Of a DNA stretch of 39,602 bases, positions 19,332 to 27,542 are shown piece by piece. The translations under genes and the position numbers were made by a program. Origin of the DNA: an uncultured Burkholderiales bacterium (GTDB lineage: Bacteria; Pseudomonadota; Gammaproteobacteria; Burkholderiales; Burkholderiaceae_C); the NCBI GenBank assembly GCA_903831655.1, contig CAIKYO010000359.1, positions 1-39,602 on the forward strand. Reading direction: 5' to 3'. The first letter of the stretch is position 1, and each line of letters opens with the position of its first letter. A model generated the notes under the pieces. The model saw nothing but the letters and a program-made list of their open reading frames with translations. It made no database searches and was not told the origin of the DNA.

Positions 19332-19339
19332 ACAAGGCA

Positions 19340-19459
19340 ACCGAGGAGCGATGCAACCCCGGGGCCATTAGGCACAGTCAGTCCCAAGCGATGTGACTCT
19401 CACGCCTTCAATGCCCGTGTGGTGAGGCTCGGTGAATCATGCAAGCAACGGCGCTCACC
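19340..19459 (+). promoter_or_regulatory. S-adenosylhomocysteine (SAH) riboswitch
   Basis: The conserved core is present: CCGAGGAGCGATGCAAC at the 5' side, GAGGCTCGGTG in the middle and AACGGCGCTCACC at the 3' side. ACCGAG (19340-19345) pairs with CTCGGT (19428-19433) to close the first helix. GAGCG (19446... the G of 19346 to 19350) pairs with CGCTC (19452-19456) to form the second, pseudoknot-linked helix. The variable insert between (about 19360-19425) is longer than minimal. SAH riboswitches are known to turn on SAH hydrolase genes when SAH accumulates, which fits ahcY directly downstream. Confidence 0.93.
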
Positions 19460-19486
19460 CACTGTGTCAGTGTGAGGTGAGGGCGC
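19451..19486 (+). promoter_or_regulatory. Competing hairpin, likely riboswitch expression platform
   Basis: CTCACC (19454-19459), part of the aptamer's 3' conserved strand, can pair instead with GGTGAG (19476-19481). CACTG (19460-19464) pairs with CAGTG (19468-19472) inside it, and GCG/CGC (19451-19453/19484-19486) may extend it across a two-base bulge. This would break the aptamer helix made by 19452-19456, so SAH binding and this hairpin exclude each other. Confidence 0.5.
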
Positions 19487-19636
19487 ACCTTCTTTGAGCG
19501 TTTGTCCGGTTCAGGTCAAACGAGCAAGAGATCTACATTCCCCCCCCCGCACACGAGTCAGCCAAACGTTTTTTCGTTGGGCGAGACTTCTTTTTTGGGC
19601 AGTGGTTTATCTTTAACCGCTTTGGAGTGATGATCA

Positions 19637-21070
19637 ATGAACGCTGTGAATAAACCCTTGCATGCCACTGACTATGTTGTGGCCGATTTGTCCCTGGCCG
19701 AGTGGGGTCGCAAGGAAATCAAAATTGCCGAGACCGAAATGCCCGGCCTCATGTCCATTCGCGAAGAATTCAGCAAAGCCCAGCCTTTGAAGGGTGCACG
19801 CATCACTGGCTCATTGCACATGACGATTCAAACGGCCGTGTTGATTGAGACCTTGCAAGCATTGGGCGCCCAAGTGCGTTGGGCGTCTTGCAACATTTAC
19901 TCAACCCAAGACCATGCAGCTGCTGCCATTGCTGCGGTGGGTACGCCTGTTTTTGCCAAAAAGGGCGAGAACTTGACCGAGTACTGGGAGTACACACACG
20001 AGATTTTTGAGTTCGGTGCGGCCAACACTGCAGACGAAGGTCCCAACATGATTTTGGACGATGGAGGAGATGCCACACTCCTCATGCACTTGGGTCAAAA
20101 GGCCCAAGAGGACCGCTCACTGCTTGATCATCCGACCAGCGAAGAGGAGACTTGTTTGTATGCGGCAATCAAGGCCAAGTTGGACAAGGATCCAACTTGG
20201 TACAGCAGAAAAGCCAAGCACATCATTGGTGTGACAGAGGAGACCACCACGGGTGTTCATCGCTTGAAGGAAATGTCTGCCAAGGGCAGCCTCCTCTTTA
20301 GAGCGATCAATGTGAACGACTCTGTGACCAAGAGCAAGTTTGACAATTTGTACGGCTGCCGCGAGTCTTTGGTGGACGGCATCAAGCGCGCAACCGACGT
20401 GATGATCGCAGGCAAAGTGGCCGTTGTCGCGGGTTATGGCGATGTGGGCAAAGGCAGTGCACAAGCCTTGAGAGCTTTGAGTGCACAAGTGTGGGTGACT
20501 GAGATTGATCCCATCAATGCTCTCCAAGCGGCCATGGAGGGCTACAAAGTGGTCACCATGGATTACGCCCAAGACAAGGCAGATATCTTTGTGACCGCCA
20601 CTGGAAACAAGCACGTGATCACACACGAGCACATGCTCAACATGAAAGACCAAGCGATTGTTTGCAACATTGGTCACTTTGACAATGAGATCGATATTGC
20701 ATCGATGGAGAAATACACTTGGGAAGAAATCAAGCCTCAAGTCGATCACATTGTGTTGCCCAGCGGACGCAAAATCATCATGCTCGCCAAAGGTCGTTTG
20801 GTGAATTTGGGTTGTGCAACAGGTCACCCAAGTTTTGTGATGAGCTCCTCATTTGCCAATCAAACGATTGCCCAAATCGAACTCTTCAAGCACCCTGAGC
20901 GCTACGAAGTCGGTCAGGTTTATGTGTTGCCCAAGCACCTCGATGAGAAAGTGGCTCGCTTGCACTTGAAGAAAGTGGGCGCGATGCTAACCGAACTCAC
21001 CCCTGAGCAAGCGGCCTACATTGGCGTGGATGCCAACGGCCCCTACAAGCCAGACACATACCGTTATTGA
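19637..21070 (+). CDS. ahcY: Adenosylhomocysteinase (SAH hydrolase)
   Basis: Cytoplasmic NAD-dependent enzyme that splits S-adenosylhomocysteine into homocysteine and adenosine, relieving product inhibition of methyltransferases. Recognisable blocks are [34 protein letters not shown], the NAD-binding GYGDVGKG (266-273), [11 protein letters not shown] and the C-terminal KPDTYRY that reaches the neighbouring subunit's cofactor. At 477 aa it is normal for the bacterial form. The start has GGAG about ten bases upstream. It is controlled by the SAH riboswitch upstream, and metF follows after a terminator. Confidence 0.97.
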   Translation: MNAVNKPLHATDYVVADLSLAEWGRKEIKIAETEMPGLMSIREEFSKAQPLKGARITGSLHMTIQTAVLIETLQALGAQVRWASCNIYSTQDHAAAAIAAVGTPVFAKKGENLTEYWEYTHEIFEFGAANTADEGPNMILDDGGDATLLMHLGQKAQEDRSLLDHPTSEEETCLYAAIKAKLDKDPTWYSRKAKHIIGVTEETTTGVHRLKEMSAKGSLLFRAINVNDSVTKSKFDNLYGCRESLVDGIKRATDVMIAGKVAVVAGYGDVGKGSAQALRALSAQVWVTEIDPINALQAAMEGYKVVTMDYAQDKADIFVTATGNKHVITHEHMLNMKDQAIVCNIGHFDNEIDIASMEKYTWEEIKPQVDHIVLPSGRKIIMLAKGRLVNLGCATGHPSFVMSSSFANQTIAQIELFKHPERYEVGQVYVLPKHLDEKVARLHLKKVGAMLTELTPEQAAYIGVDANGPYKPDTYRY

Positions 21071-21093
21071 TTGAGTTCTGAGTCGACAAAGGG

Positions 21094-21130
21094 GCTCCAA
21101 GCGTTTGTTCAAAAAGCGCTTGGGCTTTTT
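21094..21130 (+). terminator. Intrinsic terminator between ahcY and metF
   Basis: CCAAGCG (21097-21103) pairs with CGCTTGG (21117-21123), the loop can add a TTT/AAA helix, and five T residues follow (21126-21130). It should end much ahcY transcription before metF, with some readthrough possible. Confidence 0.75.
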
Positions 21131-21217
21131 GTTGGCCTCAAAACATTGATGCGAAAAGCATGAGCCCGCAAGCCTCTTGTGATCTGGTTCATGAAGTAGG
21201 GCAGGAGGCCCGCAGTC

Positions 21218-22072
21218 ATGCCAACAACACGTCATTCCAATAAACCCGCTTTGAGCGTGGAGTTTTTTCCACCCAAAACGCCCGTGGGGGTCGAGAAATT
21301 GACCGTCACGCGTTCCAAACTCTATGCTTTGAGGCCTGAATTTTGTTCCGTCACTTATGGTGCGGGGGGATCCACACAGGCTGGAACGCTCAGCACCGTG
21401 CAAGCCATTCTGAGTGAGGGCCAAACACCCGCAGCTCATTTGTCTTGTGTGGGGGCCAGTCGAGACACGCTCATGTCGCAATTGACACAAATGCAGCAAA
21501 TGGGGGTCAAGCGCTTGGTTGCCTTGAGGGGCGATTTGCCCAGCGGGTTTGGCTCGAGCGGTGAGTTTCAATATGCAAGAGATTTGGTGGCCTTTGCACG
21601 CGAGCAGTTTGGCTCGGCCTTTCACATTGAGGTGGCTGCCTATCCGGAGATTCACCCCCAAGCCAAAAGTGCACAAGCCGATTTGCGTGCCTTTGTAGAC
21701 AAGGTCAAAGCGGGGGCGAACTCAGCGATCACGCAGTATTTCTACAACAGCGATGCTTATTTCCGTTTTGTTGATGACGTTCATCGCTTGGGTGTAGATG
21801 TGCCTGTGGTGGCGGGCATCATGCCCATCACGAGCTCCTCACAATTGTTGCGTTTTTCTGACATGTGCGGAGCCGAGGTACCGCGTTGGATCCGCTTGAG
21901 ATTGCAAGAGTTTGGAGATGACCAGGCGTCCATCAAAGCCTTTGGTTTGGATGTGGTGAGTGATTTGTGCGATCAACTTCACTGCGCAGGCGTTGAGGGG
22001 CTGCACTTTTACAGCTTGAACCAAAGCGAGCCCATTTTGGAGATTTGCTCGCGACTGGGTTGGTTGGCTTAA
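21218..22072 (+). CDS. metF: 5,10-methylenetetrahydrofolate reductase
   Basis: Flavin-dependent reductase that makes 5-methyltetrahydrofolate, the methyl donor for methionine synthesis from homocysteine. Typical blocks are LSVEFFPPKTPVG near the N-terminus, FCSVTYGAGGST, HLSCVG, GVKRLVALRGDLP, EVAAYPEIHPQA, ANSAITQYFYN, PVVAGIMPI and the C-terminal GLHFYSLNQSEP. The 284 aa length is normal. AGGAGG lies about ten bases before the ATG. Together with ahcY it completes homocysteine remethylation. Its stop shares the palindrome TTAA with the stop of the convergent rlmJ gene. Confidence 0.96.
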   Translation: MPTTRHSNKPALSVEFFPPKTPVGVEKLTVTRSKLYALRPEFCSVTYGAGGSTQAGTLSTVQAILSEGQTPAAHLSCVGASRDTLMSQLTQMQQMGVKRLVALRGDLPSGFGSSGEFQYARDLVAFAREQFGSAFHIEVAAYPEIHPQAKSAQADLRAFVDKVKAGANSAITQYFYNSDAYFRFVDDVHRLGVDVPVVAGIMPITSSSQLLRFSDMCGAEVPRWIRLRLQEFGDDQASIKAFGLDVVSDLCDQLHCAGVEGLHFYSLNQSEPILEICSRLGWLA

Positions 22073-22977
22073 GCGCCGCCGTGCTCGATGTGGAACTGGG
22101 CATGACCATCTTGGCCCAGGTGTTCTTTGAGATAGGGCATTGACTCCTCGAGCAAAGCTTTGAGGGTGTAGGGCGGGTTGATCAAGAAAACACCGCTACC
22201 CGGCAGTCCAGGCCGCTCTTGGCGCGCGCCATCCAAGAGTTGTTGGGGCAAGGGCGTGAATTTGGCCGATTTGGTGGTGAGTGAGACGTGAAGCCACGGC
22301 CGGCGGGCCTGGTTGGCCAGGGTTTTGAGGCGTTTAGGTAAGTCGTGCGCCTCTGCCCTTGCGATCAAGGGGTACCAAACCATGTAGGTTCCTGTTGCAA
22401 AGCGACGCAAAGCATCTTGAATGCAGGCGCTCACCTTGGCGTAATCGGTTTTGATCTCATAGCTTGGGTCCATCAACACCAAAGCGCGCTTGCTGGGAGG
22501 GGGCAGGAGTTTCTTTAAACTCTCAAACCCATCCTCTCGCAGGACTGCCACTTGTCGACCTGCTTCGAGTTGTCTCACATGGCCCTCCAAGAGCCTGGCA
22601 TCGGTTGGATGTAACTCAAAGAGTTTCAATTTGTCGCGGTCCCCAAGCATGCGTTGCACGATGAAGGGGGATCCGGGGTAGATGGCGGCTGATTTGGCTG
22701 GATTGAACTGCGCCACCATCTCCAAATATTGAGCAACCATGGGCGGGGGGGCATGGGTTTTGGCTGCTTGTTGGAGCAACTGAAACCCCTCCTTGATCTC
22801 GCCACTGAGCAAGGCGTGCTCGCTGTCCAAGCGGTAGAGTCCTGCTCCAGCGTGGGTGTCGATGACGTTCAAAGCCACGGGCTTTTCGGTCATGTACTGG
22901 GTCACAGCGATCAAAACACTGTGTTTGAGCACGTCGGCATGGTTGCCGGCGTGAAAGGCGTGGCGATAACTAAACAT
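22069..22977 (-). CDS. rlmJ: 23S rRNA (adenine(2030)-N6)-methyltransferase
   Basis: S-adenosylmethionine-dependent enzyme that methylates A2030 of 23S rRNA. The start MFSYRHAFHAGNHADVLKH matches the family N-terminus, so ATG 22977 is preferred to the one three codons upstream. The cofactor motif is NVIDTHAGAGLY and the catalytic motif is LMDPSYE, a variant of the N6-adenine methyltransferase DPPY. At 302 aa it is slightly longer than E. coli RlmJ (about 280). It converges on metF with overlapping stop codons. The product, S-adenosylhomocysteine, is the substrate of the nearby AhcY, though that is probably coincidence. Confidence 0.92.
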   Translation of the reverse strand: MFSYRHAFHAGNHADVLKHSVLIAVTQYMTEKPVALNVIDTHAGAGLYRLDSEHALLSGEIKEGFQLLQQAAKTHAPPPMVAQYLEMVAQFNPAKSAAIYPGSPFIVQRMLGDRDKLKLFELHPTDARLLEGHVRQLEAGRQVAVLREDGFESLKKLLPPPSKRALVLMDPSYEIKTDYAKVSACIQDALRRFATGTYMVWYPLIARAEAHDLPKRLKTLANQARRPWLHVSLTTKSAKFTPLPQQLLDGARQERPGLPGSGVFLINPPYTLKALLEESMPYLKEHLGQDGHAQFHIEHGGA

Positions 22978-23229
22978 GGCATGCATGTTAACCGTTTATG
23001 TTTCATTTTTGGGGTTTTAAAGACAGGGTTTGGGGTCTATCGCTTCAGCTTCATTGCAACACGCGCAGTCCGAGTCTAGGCAAAGCGCCTTAAATGGGCT
23101 AAAATGGAGGGCTTCGCAGCGAAAATGTGGTCCCGCGGCTTAGATTCATCTCCCCACCTAAGAGGTTCTCGCTAGAAGAACACCGACCGTGGAAAAGGAC
23201 CCAACAAACCTTTCCTTTAGGATAAATCC
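22978..23229. promoter_or_regulatory. Divergent intergenic region and rplM leader
   Basis: This region must hold the promoters of rlmJ (minus) and rplM-rpsI (plus). On the plus strand TAAAAT at 23100-23105 is a fair -10 but lacks a good -35. Downstream, GGTCC (23129-23133) can pair with GGACC (23197-23201), enclosing a smaller GTTCT/AGAAC hairpin, so a structured leader before L13 is possible. The rplM ribosome-binding site is AGGA about eight bases before the ATG. Nothing here is certain. Confidence 0.3.
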
Positions 23230-23661
23230 ATGACAACAACTTTCAGCGCAAAACCCGCTGAGGTCGTGCATGAGTGGTTTGTGATTGACGCCACCGATAT
23301 GGTGCTCGGACGTGTTGCCAGCGAAGCTGCACTCCGTTTACGCGGCAAACACAAGGCCATTTACACGCCTCACGTCGACACGGGCGACTTCATCGTCGTC
23401 ATCAACGCAGCTAAACTGCGTGTCACAGGCAACAAAGCCCTCGACAAAATTTACTATCGCCATTCTGGTTTCCCTGGCGGCATTTACGGAACCAATTTCC
23501 GTGACATGCAAGCCAAGCACCCTGGTCGCGCGCTTGAGAAAGCGGTCAAAGGCATGCTCCCCAAAGGTCCTTTGGGCTACGCCATGATCAAAAAACTCAA
23601 GGTCTATGGGGGCGCTGAGCATCCCCACAGTGCTCAACAACCCAAGCCGCTAACCTTCTAA
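23230..23661 (+). CDS. rplM: 50S ribosomal protein L13
   Basis: Large-subunit ribosomal protein, an early assembly protein. The sequence shows the L13 core: [50 protein letters not shown] and the C-terminal [30 protein letters not shown]. The 143 aa length is normal. It is followed after ten bases by rpsI, the near-universal L13-S9 operon. Confidence 0.98.
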   Translation: MTTTFSAKPAEVVHEWFVIDATDMVLGRVASEAALRLRGKHKAIYTPHVDTGDFIVVINAAKLRVTGNKALDKIYYRHSGFPGGIYGTNFRDMQAKHPGRALEKAVKGMLPKGPLGYAMIKKLKVYGGAEHPHSAQQPKPLTF

Positions 23662-23671
23662 GGAGCCAGAC

Positions 23672-24064
23672 ATGATCGGAGAATGGAACAATGGCACAGG
23701 ACGCAGAAAGTCCAGTGTTGCTAGAGTTTTCTTGAAAAAGGGCTCTGGAAAAATCACCATCAATGGAAAAGACATTGCTGACTATTTTGGACGCCAAACG
23801 TCCATCATGATCGCCAAGCAACCATTGGTATTGACTCAATTTGCTGAGCACTTTGACATTCAAGTCAATTTGCACGGTGGTGGTGAGTCAGGTCAAGCCG
23901 GTGCGGTGCGTCACGGCATCACACGTGCATTGATCGACTACGATGCGAACTTAAAGCCAGTGCTCTCACAAGCCGGTTACGTCACCCGCGATGCCCGCGA
24001 AGTTGAGCGTAAAAAGGTTGGCTTGCACGGTGCTCGTCGCAGAAAGCAATTCAGCAAGCGTTGA
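23672..24064 (+). CDS. rpsI: 30S ribosomal protein S9
   Basis: Small-subunit ribosomal protein whose C-terminal tail contacts P-site tRNA. Visible blocks are [25 protein letters not shown], the DYFGRQT segment, [19 protein letters not shown] and the terminal [16 protein letters not shown] ending in the conserved Lys-Arg. At 130 aa it is complete. AAGGAG lies about eight bases upstream of the ATG. It is cotranscribed with rplM and closed by a terminator at 24144-24177. Confidence 0.98.
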   Translation: MIGEWNNGTGRRKSSVARVFLKKGSGKITINGKDIADYFGRQTSIMIAKQPLVLTQFAEHFDIQVNLHGGGESGQAGAVRHGITRALIDYDANLKPVLSQAGYVTRDAREVERKKVGLHGARRRKQFSKR

Positions 24065-24143
24065 TTGGTTGTTGGATTTTGTGGGGCAGGGGGTGTTCTT
24101 ATCTCGCTTTTTGTCCCTTCAAAACCACTTCTGCTGCACTCAG

Positions 24144-24177
24144 AACCCAAAGTGGCGTTTGCTCCTTTGGGTTTTTT
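24144..24177 (+). terminator. Intrinsic terminator of the rplM-rpsI operon
   Basis: AACCCAAAG (24144-24152) pairs perfectly with CTTTGGGTT (24165-24173) around a 12-base loop, followed by a T run (24172-24177). Confidence 0.9.
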
Positions 24178-24374
24178 GTTGTTTGAAGCCTTCCTGATAA
24201 CCACATTGGTGGTGATGTTGAAGGTATTTTGTTAATATCTGAGTTGATTACTGAGGTATTGTGCCCTTCTTGGCTCTTGCGTGTATTGCAAAGCACCAAG
24301 GATTGAGCAAGCCCTCGGGGCTCACAGCCACTCAAGTGGCTTGGGCATTTGTATAAAACATTTTGGAGATTGCC
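24178..24374 (+). promoter_or_regulatory. erpA upstream region with alternative hairpins
   Basis: The gap from rpsI to erpA is 310 bases; the first part holds the rpsI terminator. Beyond it, TAATAT (24233-24238) is a possible -10 without a clear -35. In the presumed leader, GCCC (24311-24314) pairs with GGGC (24318-24321), and AGCCACT (24326-24332) pairs with AGTGGCT (24335-24341). As an alternative CAAGCC (24308-24313) can pair with GGCTTG (24338-24343), excluding both small hairpins. No recognised regulatory RNA family or IscR-like site is evident. Confidence 0.3.
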
Positions 24375-24740
24375 ATGAGCGCTGTTGCACATGAAGCGGA
24401 AACGCAGATGCCTGAGCCCATTATTTTCACCGACAGTGCCGCTGCAAAAGTGGCCGATTTGATTGCCGAAGAAGGCAATCCTGAGCTCAAACTTCGAGTG
24501 TTTGTGCAAGGCGGTGGATGCTCTGGTTTTCAGTACGGGTTCACCTTTGATGAAGTGACCAACGAAGACGACACCACGATGAGTAAAAACGGCGTGTCTT
24601 TGTTGATCGACGCCATGAGCTACCAGTATTTGTTGGGCGCAGAGATTGATTACAAAGAGGACCTCCAAGGTTCACAATTTGTGATCAAAAACCCAAATGC
24701 CACAACCACTTGCGGTTGCGGTTCATCTTTCTCCGTTTAA
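24375..24740 (+). CDS. erpA: Iron-sulfur cluster insertion protein ErpA
   Basis: A-type Fe-S carrier that passes clusters to apo-proteins. The three conserved cysteines are C49 ([11 protein letters not shown]), C113 and C115 ([11 protein letters not shown]). At 121 aa it is a normal length, with a short N-terminal extension. ATG 24375 has GGAG (24365-24368) seven bases upstream; the in-frame TTG at 24363 is not favoured because it would overlap that site. The single-gene unit converges on anmK. A short GGGACC/GGTCCC hairpin lies between them. Confidence 0.95.
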   Translation: MSAVAHEAETQMPEPIIFTDSAAAKVADLIAEEGNPELKLRVFVQGGGCSGFQYGFTFDEVTNEDDTTMSKNGVSLLIDAMSYQYLLGAEIDYKEDLQGSQFVIKNPNATTTCGCGSSFSV

Positions 24741-24752
24741 ATTGAATCAAGC

Positions 24753-24773
24753 GGGACCTCTTGGGGTCCCTTT
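24753..24773. terminator. Weak hairpin between convergent erpA and anmK
   Basis: GGGACC (24753-24758) pairs with GGTCCC (24765-24770) around a 6-base loop, followed on the plus strand only by TTT. It may act as a weak terminator for erpA; on the minus strand no T run follows. Confidence 0.45.
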
Positions 24774-25971
24774 AAGCGGGTGTGTGTGAACCCAGCACCC
24801 GAGGGCCTTTGGCGCCCGTGACATTGGGTACGTTTCCAAAGCCACGTTCGATGTGCTGCTTGGCAAGCCAAGCAAATGCACTGGCTTCAATTTGGTCAAC
24901 GGGCCACCCCAAGTGAGTTGACACCAAAAGCTCAATGTCTTCTAGGGGCCATTTTTGACGCATTCGGCTCTCAAACTCAGCGACCAAGGCCAAATTGAGT
25001 GCCCCACCTCCACAAAGCACTACACGTCCCAGGCCTTGCATCGATGTGGCTGGGTCCGGTGACACCATCTCTAGGCTTTGCAAACAGGCCTCAGCCGTCA
25101 ATGCACACAAGGTGGCTTGTACATCCGAAGCGACTAAGGACGCGTTTTTATGAGCCTGGAAACGCTTTAAATGTCCATCTAACCAATCGGCGTGAAAGAG
25201 GTCTCGACCCGTGCTTTTGGGTGGGGTCTGTCTAAAAAAGGGTTCATCCAGTAAAAATGACAAGAGTTCGGTGTTCACATGACCTTCGCGGCTCCAGTCT
25301 CCATTGCGATCAAAATCCAACCCCAAGTGTCGTTTGCACCACAAGTCCAAGAGCACATTGCCGGGTCCACAATCAAACCCATTCAAGTCCTCAAAGTGAG
25401 GGGGTGCGGGTAGCCAACTGAGGTTGCTCATGCCACCCAAGTTAAAGACCGCCACGTCGTGATGGGGGCTACTGAAGATGGCTTGGTGAAAGGCGGGAAC
25501 GAGGGGAGCACCTTGCCCGCCGCTTGCCACATCTCGTGTTCTGAAGTCGCTCACCACGTCAATGTGGGTGAGCTCAGCCAAGAGGGGTGCATTGAGGAGT
25601 TGGGTGGTGTAACCCCACGTGTCGTGCAGACCAGGTTGATGTCGCACCGTTTGTCCATGTGCGCCCAAAGCGCGAATGTGTTCTAGGGCGTGCTGCGTGC
25701 TTTGTAAAAGCGCCAAAGTGCACTCGGCATAGAGTTCAGCGACCCGGTTGGCGGCCAAGTGGGAGCGGTGCAATTCCTGTGGACCCTCGAGATTGAGGGC
25801 CAAGAGTTCGAGTTTGAACTCGGAAGGGAAGGCTTGGAATCGATGCCCCAGGACCTGAGGGTGGCTTGGGTCTTTAAAATCGATCAAGACCGCATCTACC
25901 CCGTCCAAAGAGGTGCCTGACATCAGGCCCACAAAAATCGAGGGTTTTGTGGGTGCGTGGCCCTCTGTCAT
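24772..25971 (-). CDS. anmK: Anhydro-N-acetylmuramic acid kinase
   Basis: Cytoplasmic kinase that hydrolyses and phosphorylates 1,6-anhydro-MurNAc to MurNAc-6-phosphate in murein recycling. The ATP-binding motif GLMSGTSLDGVDAVL starts at residue 15. Also typical are GAHGQTVRHQP, SDFRTRDVASGGQGAPLVPAFH, FNLGGMSNLSWLP, FDCGPGNVLLD and VVLCGGGALN. At 399 aa it is slightly longer than E. coli AnmK (about 370). It starts eight bases after the stop of the M23 peptidase gene, so the two are probably one transcript: a murein hydrolase and a murein-recycling enzyme. Confidence 0.95.
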   Translation of the reverse strand: MTEGHAPTKPSIFVGLMSGTSLDGVDAVLIDFKDPSHPQVLGHRFQAFPSEFKLELLALNLEGPQELHRSHLAANRVAELYAECTLALLQSTQHALEHIRALGAHGQTVRHQPGLHDTWGYTTQLLNAPLLAELTHIDVVSDFRTRDVASGGQGAPLVPAFHQAIFSSPHHDVAVFNLGGMSNLSWLPAPPHFEDLNGFDCGPGNVLLDLWCKRHLGLDFDRNGDWSREGHVNTELLSFLLDEPFFRQTPPKSTGRDLFHADWLDGHLKRFQAHKNASLVASDVQATLCALTAEACLQSLEMVSPDPATSMQGLGRVVLCGGGALNLALVAEFESRMRQKWPLEDIELLVSTHLGWPVDQIEASAFAWLAKQHIERGFGNVPNVTGAKGPRVLGSHTPA

Positions 25972-25979
25972 GGACTGCC

Positions 25980-27542
25980 TTAGTCGATGTCGATGGTATC
26001 GAGTGTTTGGGCTTTGGCCAAGGCTGCTTGCGCGTTGTAGGCCACGCGATTGAATTGGGGTCTCGACTCTTGAGCGACGGGAGTTGCATCGATTTGTTTG
26101 GCCAGCATCAAGGGGTCTTGGTGCTGTCCGTTGAGCCTGAACTCAAAGTGCAAATGAGGTCCGGTGGCCCAACCCGTTTGGCCCACTGCGCCAATGGTGT
26201 CACCTTGAGAGACCGATTGGCCTTTGTGTACTTTGATGCTGGATAGGTGAGCATAAACGGTCAAAGGGCCTTGGGGGTGTTGAACCATGATGACATTGCC
26301 GTAGCCGTTTTGGACGCCAGCGAATTCAACGATGCCGTCTCCAACCGTCTTAACGGGTGTGCCAATGGCAGCTGCATAGTCAATGCCCAGGTGGGCTTTC
26401 CACGTTTGAAGTATGGGGTGCAGTCTCATGGTAAAGCCACTGCTGATGCGGGAGAACTGCAAGGGGGCCGCCAAATAGGTGCGGCGCAAATTCTTGCCAT
26501 CCATTGCATAGTAGTCACCCCCTTTGGGCGACTTTTGAGAGGGGAACCACACCGCTTGGTAAGTGTGACCGCGGTTCGTGAATTCAGCGCTCAAGATGCG
26601 GCCCGTTTTGATCACCTCACCATCGGCCAAGAAGGTCTCAAAGACCACACTGAAGTGGTCCCCCTTTTTGAGGGCCCGGTGAAAGTCGATGTCACCAGAG
26701 AAGATATCGACCAATTGGTTGGCGATGGCATCTGGAATTTTGGCTTGATCGGTGGCTTGGAAAAGGCTAGTTTGGATCGTTGCACCCGCAACTTGGGTGC
26801 TGGTGCTCAAGGCCTCTGATTGCAAGTGAGCGTTGAATCCGAGGGCGTTGCGGGAGATGACCAATCGCTCAAAATGGTCCTTGTTGGTGCCCACCCATTT
26901 GGCTGTGAGTTGGTTCAATTGGTGGCGCTCGTTGGTGTTCACGCTCACCAGCCTGGCGTCGCGTCCCAACAGGTTTTGTCTTGCCAGGGGGTTGGTGGTT
27001 AAAAAGCGTGTGGCCTCTGAATCGAGCACTTCCAAGCGAGCCAGCAAGGCATTGGCGTTGTCGCTGGCGCGTGACCAGTCGCTTTTAAAGAGGTTGAAGC
27101 CTGAGTTCAACTCCAAGGGATTCAATTGCACCTCGGGTAGGCTAGTGAGTGCATTGCTGGGGGATGAGGTACCCAAGTTCGAACCCAAGGGGTCGAGGTG
27201 AGAGCTGATGGGGTCTGAGTTGCCAGGGCTTGCAGCGGTGCTGGCGTTGGTGTTGGCCTCAGACACGGGCAATTGAAGCTTGGAGCCCAATTGAGCGGGC
27301 TCCAAGAGTGGATTCAAAGGGAGCTCCACACTCAGTGTTTTGGGGGTCATGAGGGAGGCGTCTGGCCCCAAGCTCACGAGCGCAAAGGAGGCGCCGCAGA
27401 CCCCCAGTGACAAAGCCAAGGATGCGAAACCCGCCCATTTGGCGCGAACGCCATGGTGGGCGCGCACATTCCAAGCCATTGCGTACAAGGCAAAGAAGAG
27501 CTCAGCCGCCAAAGCTTGAATCAATTTCAAAAAACTAAACAC
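25980..27542 (-). CDS. M23 family murein endopeptidase, membrane-anchored
   Basis: Predicted periplasmic zinc endopeptidase that cuts peptide cross-links in peptidoglycan, resembling MepM. An N-terminal hydrophobic segment (about 36-58) anchors or exports it. A Ser/Asn/Pro-rich linker spans about 75-145, then an OapA/Csd3-like middle domain, then the M23 domain with H384LGID388 and H463LH465FE, the usual zinc ligands and catalytic histidine. At 520 aa it is in range for the group. The start is GTG at 27542, with GGTGG upstream; ATG 27479 is possible but has no ribosome-binding site. It precedes anmK and is divergent from tyrS. Confidence 0.88.
   Translation of the reverse strand: MFSFLKLIQALAAELFFALYAMAWNVRAHHGVRAKWAGFASLALSLGVCGASFALVSLGPDASLMTPKTLSVELPLNPLLEPAQLGSKLQLPVSEANTNASTAASPGNSDPISSHLDPLGSNLGTSSPSNALTSLPEVQLNPLELNSGFNLFKSDWSRASDNANALLARLEVLDSEATRFLTTNPLARQNLLGRDARLVSVNTNERHQLNQLTAKWVGTNKDHFERLVISRNALGFNAHLQSEALSTSTQVAGATIQTSLFQATDQAKIPDAIANQLVDIFSGDIDFHRALKKGDHFSVVFETFLADGEVIKTGRILSAEFTNRGHTYQAVWFPSQKSPKGGDYYAMDGKNLRRTYLAAPLQFSRISSGFTMRLHPILQTWKAHLGIDYAAAIGTPVKTVGDGIVEFAGVQNGYGNVIMVQHPQGPLTVYAHLSSIKVHKGQSVSQGDTIGAVGQTGWATGPHLHFEFRLNGQHQDPLMLAKQIDATPVAQESRPQFNRVAYNAQAALAKAQTLDTIDID

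Larger units (their letters stand above)
19113..19636. other. Intergenic region between prfC and ahcY (promoter, riboswitch, long leader)
   Basis: This 524-base gap separates the divergent prfC and ahcY genes. The part next to prfC (19113-19300) should hold its promoter, but I see no convincing -35/-10 pair on the minus strand. From 19302 it contains the ahcY promoter and SAH riboswitch. From about 19487 to 19636 there is a leader with a run of nine C (19540-19548) and a hairpin pairing GCCAAACG (19561-19568) with CGTTGGGC (19575-19582), one mismatch, around T6. No open frame here looks coding. Confidence 0.7.

Noticed and set aside
21839-23079. Plus-strand open frame within rlmJ reaching into the rplM upstream region
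   Set aside because: It runs against the conserved rlmJ frame, has no ribosome-binding site and its product resembles nothing.
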